The notes under the pieces: generated by a model
Databases searched by the model: none
Told to the model about the DNA's origin: nothing
The model's input: only the letters and a program-made list of their open reading frames with translations
From: UBA7446 sp024639165
Lineage (GTDB): Bacteria; Bacteroidota; Bacteroidia; Flavobacteriales; Flavobacteriaceae
Reading direction: 5' to 3'
Assembly (NCBI GenBank): GCA_024639165.1
Contig: JAHEIX010000001.1
Span: 1-64,000 of the forward strand
DNA length: 64,000 bases
Program-made: the position numbers and the translations under genes
Shown: one piece after another, positions 26,881 through 34,556 of the stretch
Layout: every line of letters begins with the position of its first letter
Position numbering within the stretch: position 1 is the stretch's first letter

Positions 26881-27332
26881 AAGTCTTTGTTTTTTGAGTC
26901 TATGATAATGGTTACCGGACCATCATTTGTCAAATCGATTTGCATATCAGCGCCAAAAATACCGCTCTGAACGGGTTTTCCCATAAGCTGTTCGGCTTTT
27001 TGCAAAAATAGCGTGTACAAGGGTATGGCTATTTCGTGAGCTGCTGCCTGTATATAAGAGGGTCTGTTGCCTTTTTTGGTTTGCGCATAAAGGGTAAACT
27101 GACTTACTACCAACATTTCGCCAGCAACATCCATTACACTCTTGTTCATCACGGCGGCTTTATCATTGAAAATGCGCATATTAATGATTTTATTTAGCAG
27201 CCAATCCAGGTCCTCAGCAGTATCGGACTGTGAGATCCCAAGCAGCACCATCAAACCTTGTCCAATGCTTGCTTCATGGGTTTTGTTTGCCGTTACTTTG
27301 GCTGAAGTTACACGTTGTAGTACGGCTCTCAT
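26877..27332 (-). CDS. dtd: D-aminoacyl-tRNA deacylase Dtd
   Basis: Removes D-amino acids (classically D-tyrosine) and glycine mis-attached to tRNA. The two active-site signatures are SQFTL (77-81) and GPVT (138-141), which holds the cross-subunit Gly-Pro motif that rejects L-amino acids. Length 151 is normal. It is embedded in the Phe/Tyr operon between rsgA and the MazG-like gene with 4-base overlaps, an apt place for an enzyme first described as D-Tyr-tRNA deacylase. Confidence 0.96.
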   Translation of the reverse strand: MRAVLQRVTSAKVTANKTHEASIGQGLMVLLGISQSDTAEDLDWLLNKIINMRIFNDKAAVMNKSVMDVAGEMLVVSQFTLYAQTKKGNRPSYIQAAAHEIAIPLYTLFLQKAEQLMGKPVQSGIFGADMQIDLTNDGPVTIIIDSKNKDL

Positions 27333-28276
27333 GAATCCCAGAAATCAGTTCGATAATGTTGCTCCTCACCTGCCAGCATTTGCACATAACTCTTGTAGCG
27401 TGATGCGGCTATTTGACCTGCTTCAACTGCTGCTTTTACAGCACATTTTGGCTCCTCTAGATGCAGACAGTTATTGAATTTACAGGCATCTTTTATTGAG
27501 AAAAATTCTCGGAAGTAGTCACCCATTTCTGCTGCCTCCATGTTTACTACACCAAACCCGCGAATTCCCGGCGTATCCACAATACGGGCATTAAAATCCA
27601 AATCGTGCATTTCGGCAAAGGTGGTGGTATGTTGTCCCTGTTGGTGCTGGGCAGAGATGTCTGCCGTCTTGATATTTAATCCAGGTGCCAAGGCATTTAC
27701 CAGTGTCGATTTTCCCACACCACTGTGCCCAGAAAGCATGCAGGTCTTACCTGCCATCATCGTTTTAACCGCTTCCAGATTTGTGCCCCTTAAGGCAGAA
27801 ATCTCCAAGCAGGTATATCCGATATTTTCATACAGCTTTTTCATGCTATGCATTTCCTCAGTATCTGATGTACTGTAGCTATCCTCTTTGTTAAAGAGCA
27901 ATATCGTTTCAATTTCATAGGCCTCTGCGGTAGCCAAAAACCGATCGATAAAAGCGGGATAGGTAGGCGGATTATTGAGGGTTACCAATAAAAAAGCACA
28001 GTCGATGTTGGCCGCAATGATGTGAATTTGTTTGGATAGATTCACAGACTTACGCACGATGTAATTCTTTCGTGTTTGGATCTCGGTAATCACACCTTCC
28101 TGTCCGTCTTGGGTGTCTTTGATGGTTACCTCCACCACATCGCCTACGGCAACAGGATTGGTACTGGTAAGCCCCTCAATGCGGAACTTCCCTTTGATGC
28201 GACAGGGGATGAGTTTTCCCTGGGCATCTTTTACGTGATACCAGCTTCCCGTTGATTTGTATACGACACCTGTCAT
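27329..28276 (-). CDS. rsgA: Small ribosomal subunit GTPase RsgA
   Basis: Circularly permuted GTPase that releases RbfA during late 30S assembly. An OB-fold occupies about 1-70. The G motifs come in permuted order: G4 NKED (129-132), G1 GHSGVGKS (183-190), G3 DTPG (234-237). The C-terminal zinc site is C265, C270, H272 and C278. Length 315 is normal. A 34-base gap separates it from the DAHP synthase gene upstream, and no convincing promoter is seen there. Confidence 0.96.
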   Translation of the reverse strand: MTGVVYKSTGSWYHVKDAQGKLIPCRIKGKFRIEGLTSTNPVAVGDVVEVTIKDTQDGQEGVITEIQTRKNYIVRKSVNLSKQIHIIAANIDCAFLLVTLNNPPTYPAFIDRFLATAEAYEIETILLFNKEDSYSTSDTEEMHSMKKLYENIGYTCLEISALRGTNLEAVKTMMAGKTCMLSGHSGVGKSTLVNALAPGLNIKTADISAQHQQGQHTTTFAEMHDLDFNARIVDTPGIRGFGVVNMEAAEMGDYFREFFSIKDACKFNNCLHLEEPKCAVKAAVEAGQIAASRYKSYVQMLAGEEQHYRTDFWDS

Positions 28277-28310
28277 ACAGCCAAATTAACGGATTTTTGG
28301 TATATACACA

Positions 28311-29393
28311 TTAACCGTTGATGATCTCTTCTTGGTGGTTGATGGATTCTTGGTGTATGGCCTTAAAAATACGAAGGATAAATTCCTCGCTTAGGCCCTT
28401 TTCGTCTCCGTCTAAAATCATTTTACCTAAAATTTCATTCCAACGCTTGGATTGCAATACTGCTACGTTGTGAGATTTTTTGAGTTCTCCAATTTCATTG
28501 GCAATTTTCATACGTTTACTCAAACTTTCAAGCAAACTGGCATCAATCACATCAATTTGTGTACGCAAGGTGTTAAGCTTGTTTTTGTATTCGGCATCAT
28601 CATCGGTTTCTTTGCGGATTTTTAAATCACTCATCAATTGAACCAAGGTGTCTGGCGTAATCTGTTGGGCAGCATCACTCCAAGCATTGTCCGGATCCCA
28701 GTGTGACTCTATCATCAACCCGTCAAAGTTTAGATCAAGAGCTGTTTGGCAGATATCTTGTAAAATATCACGACGCCCAGCGATGTGTGAAGGATCGCAA
28801 ATCAACGGAAGGTCTGGAAATCTATTTTGTAGTTCGACAACAATTTGCCATTCTGGGTTGTTGCGGTATTTCGTTTTTTCATAGGTAGAAAATCCGCGGT
28901 GAATCACTCCTAAATTTTTGATATTAGCCGTGTACAAGCGTTCAATTCCTCCGAGCCACAAAGACAAGTCTGGGTTTACGGGGTTCTTGACCAACACTAT
29001 CTTGTCAGTACCTTCAAGCGCATCAGCAATTTCTTGAACAATAAATGGACTTACCGTTGAGCGGGCACCAATCCACAACACGTCTATGTCGTGCTCCAAT
29101 GCCAGTTGTACGTGAGCTCGGTTGGCTACCTCCGTACAGGTCATAAGTCCTGTTTCTTCTTTGACACGTTGCAACCATTTAAGACCAATGGCTCCAACAC
29201 CCTCGAAGTTTCCGGGGCGAGTACGTGGCTTCCAAATCCCTGCGCGATATGCAGTAACATCGGTGTCTTTGAGTTGATGTGCAATTTTAAGCACTTGCTC
29301 TTCGGTTTCAGCACTACAAGGTCCTGCGATTACTAAAGGGTGGTCTAGCTCAAAATTATTAAGCCATTGACGCATTTTTGGGTTGTTTTCCAT
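28311..29393 (-). CDS. DAHP synthase / chorismate mutase fusion
   Basis: Bifunctional 360-residue enzyme. The N-terminal two thirds (about 1-260) is a type I-beta DAHP synthase with PLVIAGPCSAETEEQV at 19-34, GIWKPRTRPGNFEG and CDPSHIAGRRD; it makes the first shikimate intermediate from PEP and erythrose 4-phosphate. The C-terminal region (about 272-355, starting LRTQIDVIDASLLESLSKRM) is an AroQ-type chorismate mutase, which often also serves as feedback sensor. The gene lies 8 bases after tyrA in the attenuated operon. Confidence 0.94.
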   Translation of the reverse strand: MENNPKMRQWLNNFELDHPLVIAGPCSAETEEQVLKIAHQLKDTDVTAYRAGIWKPRTRPGNFEGVGAIGLKWLQRVKEETGLMTCTEVANRAHVQLALEHDIDVLWIGARSTVSPFIVQEIADALEGTDKIVLVKNPVNPDLSLWLGGIERLYTANIKNLGVIHRGFSTYEKTKYRNNPEWQIVVELQNRFPDLPLICDPSHIAGRRDILQDICQTALDLNFDGLMIESHWDPDNAWSDAAQQITPDTLVQLMSDLKIRKETDDDAEYKNKLNTLRTQIDVIDASLLESLSKRMKIANEIGELKKSHNVAVLQSKRWNEILGKMILDGDEKGLSEEFILRIFKAIHQESINHQEEIING

Positions 29394-29401
29394 GGTTGTA
29401 T

Positions 29402-30247
29402 TTATTTGTGTTCTAAAATTGATTTTATCTTATTGATTTCTTTCATTTCGGCAAGCAGTTCCTCGTGGGCATCTGCCGCCAGTTTGTCCTTAAATGCGTT
29501 CAAGTTTGAGATGTATTCCGTTAGTGTTTCCAAAACGTTGCGTTTGTTTTGGGCAAAAATAGGCATCCACATTTCGGGCGAACTCTTGGCCAGACGCACC
29601 GTAGACGCAAATCCACTGCCAGCCATATCAAAGATGTTTTGTTCGTCGGTTTCTTTTTCCAACACAGTTTTGCCAAGCATAAAGGAAGTGATGTGCGAGA
29701 GGTGCGACACATAAGCAATGTGTTTGTCATGCTCCACAGGGTCCATCTCACGAATGTTCATTTCCAACTGACTAAATAATTTTTTTGCCTTATCCAATAG
29801 GTCAATACGGGTACTCGCGGTGTCGCACAACATAATCGTTTTGCCTTTGTAAAGCTCCGATACAGCAGCATCGGGACCTGAATACTCTGTTCCCGCAATG
29901 GGGTGTGCTGCCAAAAATTGGGCGCGCTTGTGGTGGTTTTGTGCCGTTTCACAAATGGCCGCTTTGGTAGAGCCAAAATCCACAACAAGTGTCTGTTCGC
30001 CAATGGCATCTAAAATACGAGGTAACAGCGTAACAATCGCTTCAACAGGGATGGATACAAATACCAAATCAGCTTCCTGTAATTGGTCTAGGTTGCCCTC
30101 CTCATGTATCAATCCCAAATTCATGGCACGACTTAGAGTAGCCTCTTTTCGGCTAATTCCCTGCATGACTGCATCGGGATATAGGCGCTGTAAATCCAAC
30201 GACAGTGAGCCGTTCATCAATCCAATACCTACAAAACTTACGTTCAT
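29402..30247 (-). CDS. tyrA: Prephenate dehydrogenase TyrA
   Basis: NAD(P)-dependent oxidative decarboxylation of prephenate to 4-hydroxyphenylpyruvate on the tyrosine branch. The dinucleotide loop GIGLMNGS starts at residue 7, and HPIAGTEYSGPDAA (about 119-132) is the substrate region. I chose the ATG at 30247, whose ATGA overlaps the aminotransferase stop; an upstream frame to 30295 is inside that gene. Length 281, with no ACT domain, so feedback control must lie elsewhere, probably in the leader attenuator or the fused mutase. Confidence 0.94.
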   Translation of the reverse strand: MNVSFVGIGLMNGSLSLDLQRLYPDAVMQGISRKEATLSRAMNLGLIHEEGNLDQLQEADLVFVSIPVEAIVTLLPRILDAIGEQTLVVDFGSTKAAICETAQNHHKRAQFLAAHPIAGTEYSGPDAAVSELYKGKTIMLCDTASTRIDLLDKAKKLFSQLEMNIREMDPVEHDKHIAYVSHLSHITSFMLGKTVLEKETDEQNIFDMAGSGFASTVRLAKSSPEMWMPIFAQNKRNVLETLTEYISNLNAFKDKLAADAHEELLAEMKEINKIKSILEHK

Positions 30248-31392
30248 GATGCAATGCGTTTTAAGGCTTCTCGAATACGGGCTTCGGATACACAAAGTGA
30301 AAAACGGACATAACCTTCCCCTGCGGTTCCAAAAATAGTTCCAGGGGCAATAAAAATATGATGCTGCACCAGCAAAGCGTCTATGTAAGCCTCACTACGC
30401 AATGCGTCTTCGGGAAGTTTCGCCCAGACAAACATGCCTGCCGTATCGCGTTCAAAAGTGGTGCCCAAGGCTGCGGCAAGCTCCCAAATAAGTTCTCGTC
30501 TTCTGCGGTAGGTGGCGTTGAGTTCCGAAAACCAATCTGTTCCTTGTGTCAAGGCAGCTATGGCGCCTTGTTGAAGACCAAAAAACATACCCGAATCCAT
30601 ATTGCTTTTTACCTTTAAAATATCTTGAATGTGGGCTGCACTTCCACATACCATACCCACACGCCAACCTGCCATGTTGTATGCCTTACTCAAAGATTGC
30701 AACTCCAAGGCTACGTCCCTGGCACCAGGCACTTGAAGCAAGCTCATGGGAGCATCGTTTAGAATGTTGGCATAGGGATTATCATTAATAATGAGTAAAT
30801 CGTGCGTTTTGGCAAAAGCTACCAATTCAGATAAAAATGCCGCATCGGCTTTTGCTCCTGTAGGCATATGTGGATAGTTTACCCACATCAGCTTTACGCC
30901 AGATAAATCTTGGGCTGCAAGTTCCTCCAAATTTGGCAGCCAACCTGTTGCTGCGCTAAGAGTATACGGTACGGCTCGAGCACCCACCAACTCGGTAACC
31001 GAAGCATAGGTCGGGTAACCGGGATTTGGTATCAGAACGCCATCCCCTTCATTGAGAAATGCCATGGAAATATGCATGATGCCTTCCTTAGAACCCATAA
31101 GCGGCAGCACCTCATTATCAGGGTTTAGTGCTACGCCAAAAGCATCTTGGTAGTAAGCAGCTATAGTTTGGCGCAAAGCAAGAGTACCTTGGTAGCTTTG
31201 GTATTTGTGTGCATTGGGGTGCGATAAGCTTTCCGAAAGAGCGGCTAGTGTCGCTGGAGGGGGTGGTAGATCTGGGCTGCCGATCCCCATATTGATGATG
31301 TCGTGTCCTTTGGAAATACGTCCTCGCACCTCACGAAGCTTGCGTGAAAAGTAGTATTCTTGGACGCTATTTAATCTATTAGCAGGTCTCAT
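30244..31392 (-). CDS. Class I/II aminotransferase, aromatic operon
   Basis: PLP enzyme of 382 residues. The Schiff-base lysine is Lys236 in SLSKAYNMAGWR. The substrate-binding loop reads NYPHMPTGA where most relatives have NPTG. Given its place between pheA and tyrA with 4-base overlaps on both sides, it probably transaminates phenylpyruvate and 4-hydroxyphenylpyruvate to Phe and Tyr. Automated annotation might instead call it an aspartate or LL-DAP aminotransferase; the sequence alone does not decide the substrate. Confidence 0.9.
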   Translation of the reverse strand: MRPANRLNSVQEYYFSRKLREVRGRISKGHDIINMGIGSPDLPPPPATLAALSESLSHPNAHKYQSYQGTLALRQTIAAYYQDAFGVALNPDNEVLPLMGSKEGIMHISMAFLNEGDGVLIPNPGYPTYASVTELVGARAVPYTLSAATGWLPNLEELAAQDLSGVKLMWVNYPHMPTGAKADAAFLSELVAFAKTHDLLIINDNPYANILNDAPMSLLQVPGARDVALELQSLSKAYNMAGWRVGMVCGSAAHIQDILKVKSNMDSGMFFGLQQGAIAALTQGTDWFSELNATYRRRRELIWELAAALGTTFERDTAGMFVWAKLPEDALRSEAYIDALLVQHHIFIAPGTIFGTAGEGYVRFSLCVSEARIREALKRIAS

Positions 31393-32213
31393 GAAATACG
31401 TTGGTTTTTATAGGTTCCCAGAACTTTTAGGGACTCCGTCATGATTTCCAGCAGTTGAATGGTTTTGGTATAATAGGCCACTTCATCAAAAGTAACATCC
31501 ACAAAAAAGGAATATTTCCAAGGGGTTTCTACCACGGGCATGGACTGAATCTTGGTCAGGTTGAGTTTGCAGTCGCTAAGTACATTGAGCACTGCTGCCA
31601 AGCTTCCTCGTTTGTGGTCTAACACAAATTTCAGAGATGCCTTGTTGCTATCTTCTGAGCTATTGGGTGTGGTTTTGACCACAACAAAACGCGTGGCATT
31701 GTTGGCAATGCTGTGAATATTAGGTGCAACAATTTCAAGTCCGTAAAGTGCAGCAGCTGTTTTGGAAGCAATGGCGCCCAAACCACGAATTTGTTTGTTA
31801 GCAATACGATGTGCTACTTCAGCGGTATCAGCGTCTTCAATGAGTTTGATGTGCGGTTGGGTGGCAAAAAAATCTTTACACTGCAACAAAGCCATAGGGT
31901 GCGACGCCACTTCGGTAATGTCTTCAATGCGTGTGCCGGGTAGTGCCATCAGTTGATGCTCGATACGGATATAGGCTTCATCTACAATATGAAGATTGTG
32001 TTTGTCTATGAGCGCGTAGTTGGGAATAATAGAACCTGCAATGGAATTTTCTAAGGCCATAACGCCATGACTAACGGTTCCTGAAATAACCGCTGCAACA
32101 AGGGCATCGAACGACAGGCACTCGTCGAGTGCCGTACTGGCGCCAAAGAGCTGTGCCGCTACCTCGTGGTGGTACGACCCTCTAATTCCTTGTATGGCAA
32201 TTTTTGTTTCCAT
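31389..32213 (-). CDS. pheA: Prephenate dehydratase PheA
   Basis: Converts prephenate to phenylpyruvate on the Phe branch. The catalytic domain covers about 1-180 with the TRF motif at 174-176 (NATRFVVV). A C-terminal ACT domain (about 193-270) normally binds phenylalanine for feedback inhibition. In this ACT domain the usual ESRP motif reads QSMP (223-226), so allosteric control may be weaker or different. It is the first structural gene after the Tyr/Phe leader and attenuator, and overlaps the aminotransferase by 4 bases. Confidence 0.95.
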   Translation of the reverse strand: METKIAIQGIRGSYHHEVAAQLFGASTALDECLSFDALVAAVISGTVSHGVMALENSIAGSIIPNYALIDKHNLHIVDEAYIRIEHQLMALPGTRIEDITEVASHPMALLQCKDFFATQPHIKLIEDADTAEVAHRIANKQIRGLGAIASKTAAALYGLEIVAPNIHSIANNATRFVVVKTTPNSSEDSNKASLKFVLDHKRGSLAAVLNVLSDCKLNLTKIQSMPVVETPWKYSFFVDVTFDEVAYYTKTIQLLEIMTESLKVLGTYKNQRIS

Positions 32214-32244
32214 TTTTTTTAATCCTTATGCCTTGCGAGCACAT

Positions 32245-32275
32245 AAAAAAACCCCGAACGTTAGCTCAGGGTTTT
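32245..32275 (-). terminator. Attenuator terminator before pheA
   Basis: On the minus strand AAAACCCTGAGC (32275-32264) pairs with GTTCGGGGTTTT (32259-32248) around a 4-base TAAC loop, giving a 12-pair stem with two G-U pairs, and is followed by an unbroken T run (to 32245). It stands 31 bases before the pheA start codon and after the leader peptide, so it must end transcripts inside the leader unless prevented from forming. Confidence 0.88.
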
Positions 32276-32329
32276 AAATTCGTTTGTAAAAACTATTATA
32301 CACCCAGCTACCTCCCGTTATAGAAGTAG
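32262..32329 (-). promoter_or_regulatory. Competing leader hairpins (1:2 and 2:3)
   Basis: Segment 1, CTACTTC (32329-32323), lies in the Tyr-Tyr-Phe codons of the leader and pairs with GAGGTAG (32314-32308). Segment 2, TAGCTGGGT (32310-32302), overlaps the leader stop codon and pairs with ACCC-tg-AGCTA (32272-32262), which is the 5' arm of the terminator. So 1:2 leaves the terminator free, and 2:3 destroys it. A ribosome stalled on the Tyr/Phe codons would mask segment 1 and favour 2:3, allowing readthrough. Pairings were found by eye. Confidence 0.8.
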
Positions 32330-32361
32330 TAGAAAGATGAATAATATGTGTTTGTTTTCAT
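32308..32361 (-). CDS. Tyr/Phe-rich leader peptide of aromatic operon
   Basis: A 17-codon frame, MKTNTYYSSFYYFYNGR, starting 8 bases after the -7 box and ending in TAG. Five of 17 residues are Tyr and two are Phe, with the run FYYFY at 10-14 directly over segment 1 of the leader hairpins. The composition matches the end products of the downstream operon (pheA, tyrA). This is the sensor of a ribosome-mediated attenuator, by analogy with the pheA and trp leaders of enterobacteria. I know of no name for it in this group. Confidence 0.85.
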   Translation of the reverse strand: MKTNTYYSSFYYFYNGR

Positions 32362-32369
32362 TACAAGGG

Positions 32370-32399
32370 CAAAAGTACACGCAAAATCGAAATAAACAA
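32370..32399 (-). promoter_or_regulatory. Promoter of the aromatic operon
   Basis: The minus strand carries TTG at 32399-32397, a 19-base spacer and TACTTTTG at 32377-32370, a full match to the Bacteroidota promoter pattern. Transcription would start about 4-5 bases before the leader peptide ATG, so the leader mRNA is nearly leaderless. Confidence 0.85.
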
Positions 32400-32583
32400 A
32401 TTTTTTTGTAATTTTAAACTTGAATCGATCCCAAATCTATTCTACACCAACAATCAAATGGTCCACATAGACCACCACATCGTTTTTAGAATTTTTTTGG
32501 ACAACAACTAATGGACAGACACAAGTTCTAAGGATTAGTAGAACTTTTCTAAAAATTTCAGCAGCTTAAAAAACTAGGCTAAA
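32400..32583 (+). other. Intergenic region with one inverted repeat
   Basis: Stretch between the aromatic promoter and the gene at 32584. I see no gene. It contains a perfect 8-base inverted repeat AAGTTCTA (32523-32530) and TAGAACTT (32539-32546) with an 8-base spacer, followed by a T-rich patch. It lies in the probable 5' leader of the small membrane protein gene. No clear TAnnTTTG box is present; TAATTTTA at 32409-32416 is the nearest. Confidence 0.5.
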
Positions 32584-32880
32584 GTGAGTAACGGAGCAGG
32601 ACACATACTCGATATGATTAATCGATTAAAGCAAAATCGAGTAATACTTCCATCTTACAAAGCCAAATTCAAAGAAAATAACCGTACAACTATCTATTCA
32701 GAAAGAGTAAAAGTAAAACAGCCTCATTTTAAAAAGGTATCAAAAGAAAAACTTAGAGAAATAAAAAAACAAATACGCACGCGTGCAAAATCTGAATACA
32801 AAAAAGAAGTTATCATTTACATGATTTCTGTTGCTTTGGCTTTAGTCATGCTTGCTCTATTATTAATATGGTTGAATTAA
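32584..32880 (+). CDS. Small basic single-helix membrane protein
   Basis: 98 residues from a GTG start; an ATG 10 codons later (32614) is the alternative. The first 70 residues are very basic with a helical lysine/arginine-rich stretch, and the C-terminal end (about 76-97) is one membrane helix, so it should sit in the inner membrane with a charged cytoplasmic tail. I recall similar small proteins in Flavobacteriaceae, where some carry a misleading riboflavin-synthase label. Function is unknown. A second small membrane protein follows 49 bases later. Confidence 0.7.
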   Translation: MSNGAGHILDMINRLKQNRVILPSYKAKFKENNRTTIYSERVKVKQPHFKKVSKEKLREIKKQIRTRAKSEYKKEVIIYMISVALALVMLALLLIWLN

Positions 32881-32929
32881 TTTTCGCTGGCTGGCCTAAT
32901 TTCCAGATACAACCCTTAAACCCTAAATC

Positions 32930-33115
32930 ATGAACACAGAAAACGAAAAAAATAAAATTGGAAACCGCATCGGGGGTGTAGTCTTTGTGGGCTGCCTGAT
33001 GCTAGGCATCGGCATTGGCTTTATCAAACACGTCGTCCATATTGGCGCCCTAATTGGTATGGGCGTTGGTTTTATCGCTATGGCAGCCGTATGGGCATAT
33101 TACGCCAAAAAGTAG
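32930..33115 (+). CDS. Small glycine-rich two-helix membrane protein
   Basis: 61 residues with a charged N-terminus (NTENEKNK) and two hydrophobic helices (about 14-30 and 36-57) rich in GxxxG-type spacings, which favour helix packing. I do not recognise the family with certainty. Short two-helix proteins such as AtpI/AtpZ have a similar build, but no ATP synthase gene is near. The gene stands between another small membrane protein and a DUF6428 gene with its own promoter. Confidence 0.65.
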   Translation: MNTENEKNKIGNRIGGVVFVGCLMLGIGIGFIKHVVHIGALIGMGVGFIAMAAVWAYYAKK

Positions 33116-33124
33116 TAATCTCCT

Positions 33125-33132
33125 TATCTTTG
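33125..33132 (+). promoter_or_regulatory. -7 box for DUF6428 gene
   Basis: TATCTTTG matches TAnnTTTG exactly and ends 8 bases before the ATG at 33141, which decides the start of that gene: the longer open frame beginning at 33054 would run through the promoter. No good TTG lies upstream. Confidence 0.6.
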
Positions 33133-33140
33133 TAAAAAAA

Positions 33141-33602
33141 ATGCAACTTTCAGCTTTTAAACACACCCTTGCTCAAGTAGAAACACTTGAGTTTCAACTT
33201 CCCGATGGGCAATTTGTGCCTGCAGATTTTCATCTTACCGAGGTAGGACATGTGACCCGAAACTATATCGATTGTGGCGGTACACTACGACAAGAAAACA
33301 AACTGAATTTACAGCTTTGGTTGGCTTCGGATACTGACCATCGTTTAAAGCCCGATAGCCTTTTAAATATATTGCAACTTGCAGAGAAGCAGCTAACCTC
33401 CCTCGATCTGGAAGTAGAGGTGGAATACCAACAAAGCACCATTGGACGATATCGATTGGCTTTTGACGGAGCGGTCTTTCAACTTATCAATACACAAACG
33501 GCTTGCCTTGCTCCCGATCAATGTGGCATTCCAGAAGAAAAGCCACGAGTACGTCTTACGGCTAGAGGCGTGCGCTGTGATCCCAATTCCGGTTGTTGTT
33601 AG
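33141..33602 (+). CDS. DUF6428 family protein
   Basis: 153 residues. The motif order FQLPDGQFVPADFHLTEVG, the IDCGGT block, LQLWLASDTDHRLKP, then EVEVEYQQSTIGRY and the QTACLAPDQCG block is what I know as DUF6428, a flavobacterial family often next to arsenic-resistance genes. The C-terminus RCDPNSGCC, with the earlier cysteines, suggests a metal or metalloid site. Here its neighbour is metF of the methionine operon, with which it shares a 4-base stop overlap, and no ars gene is in view. Function is unknown. Confidence 0.8.
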   Translation: MQLSAFKHTLAQVETLEFQLPDGQFVPADFHLTEVGHVTRNYIDCGGTLRQENKLNLQLWLASDTDHRLKPDSLLNILQLAEKQLTSLDLEVEVEYQQSTIGRYRLAFDGAVFQLINTQTACLAPDQCGIPEEKPRVRLTARGVRCDPNSGCC

Positions 33603-34555
33603 AAAATCGCTGTGGCAATTTTATGAATGTTGTCAGATTTGCCCATTGAATAATAGTGTAAAAAGGGTACGCCAGCAGCAATCAGTTCCTTACTTTGGGC
33701 AATACACCAATCAATACCTACTTGGCGGATCGCCTCTTTAGACTTGGCTTTTATGACTTCTTTAATCAATGCTTCAGGAAGGTCAACATGAAAACGGTGG
33801 GGAATCAAATTGAGCTGCTTTTGTGTTGCCAGTGGCTTTAGCCCTGGGATAATAGGCACCTCAATGCCCGCCTTACGGCAGCTATCCACAAAAGCAAAAA
33901 ACTTACTGTTGTCAAAAAACATTTGGGTCACCACATAGTCGGCACCAGCTTCAATTTTTTTCTTCAAAAAATGAATATCGCTTTCCATATTGGGGGCTTC
34001 CATATGCTTTTCGGGATAGCCCGCAACGCCTATGCAAAAATCCGTTTGGGTAGAATTTTTCAAATCTTCATCCAAATACACTCCGTGATTCATCTCGTCT
34101 ATCTGACGGACCAAATCCACAGCAAAAGCATTCCCCGTAGGCTCGGGTTTAAAATAGGTTTCCGACTTCACAGCATCGCCACGAAGCGCAACTACATTGT
34201 CTATCCCCAAAAAACCCATATCAATCAAAAAGTTTTCTGTGTCTTCCTTTGTAAATCCTCCACACAATACATGGGGAATGGCATCTACCTCATACTTATT
34301 TTGAATGGCGGCACAAATACCTACAGTTCCTGGACGTTTGCGCACAATGCGTTTTTCCAACAGCCCATTGGCAAGCTCCTTATAATCGTATTCTTCGCGA
34401 TGATAGGTTACATCAATAAAGGGCGGCTTGAACTCCATCAAGGGATCAATGCTGTCAAAAATCGTCTGGATGTTTTGTCCCTTTAGGGGTGGCAAAATCT
34501 CAAAAGAAAATAAGGTTTTGCCCTTAGCAGTTTGAATGTGTTCGGTTACTTTCAT
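33599..34555 (-). CDS. metF: Methylenetetrahydrofolate reductase MetF
   Basis: FAD-dependent TIM-barrel enzyme that reduces 5,10-methylene-THF to 5-methyl-THF, the methyl donor for MetH. SFEILPPLKGQNI near residue 17, DVTYHREEY (about 49-57) and the QMFFDNSKFFAFVD segment are family hallmarks. Length 318 is normal. It is the last gene of the SAM-controlled methionine operon, one base after the metH C-terminal half, so donor and acceptor enzymes are made together. Confidence 0.96.
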   Translation of the reverse strand: MKVTEHIQTAKGKTLFSFEILPPLKGQNIQTIFDSIDPLMEFKPPFIDVTYHREEYDYKELANGLLEKRIVRKRPGTVGICAAIQNKYEVDAIPHVLCGGFTKEDTENFLIDMGFLGIDNVVALRGDAVKSETYFKPEPTGNAFAVDLVRQIDEMNHGVYLDEDLKNSTQTDFCIGVAGYPEKHMEAPNMESDIHFLKKKIEAGADYVVTQMFFDNSKFFAFVDSCRKAGIEVPIIPGLKPLATQKQLNLIPHRFHVDLPEALIKEVIKAKSKEAIRQVGIDWCIAQSKELIAAGVPFLHYYSMGKSDNIHKIATAIF

Positions 34556-34556
34556 C

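Noticed and set aside
33923..34486. 187-codon open frame antisense to metF
   Set aside because: Opposite a full-length recognised enzyme; the translated sequence has no recognisable motif.
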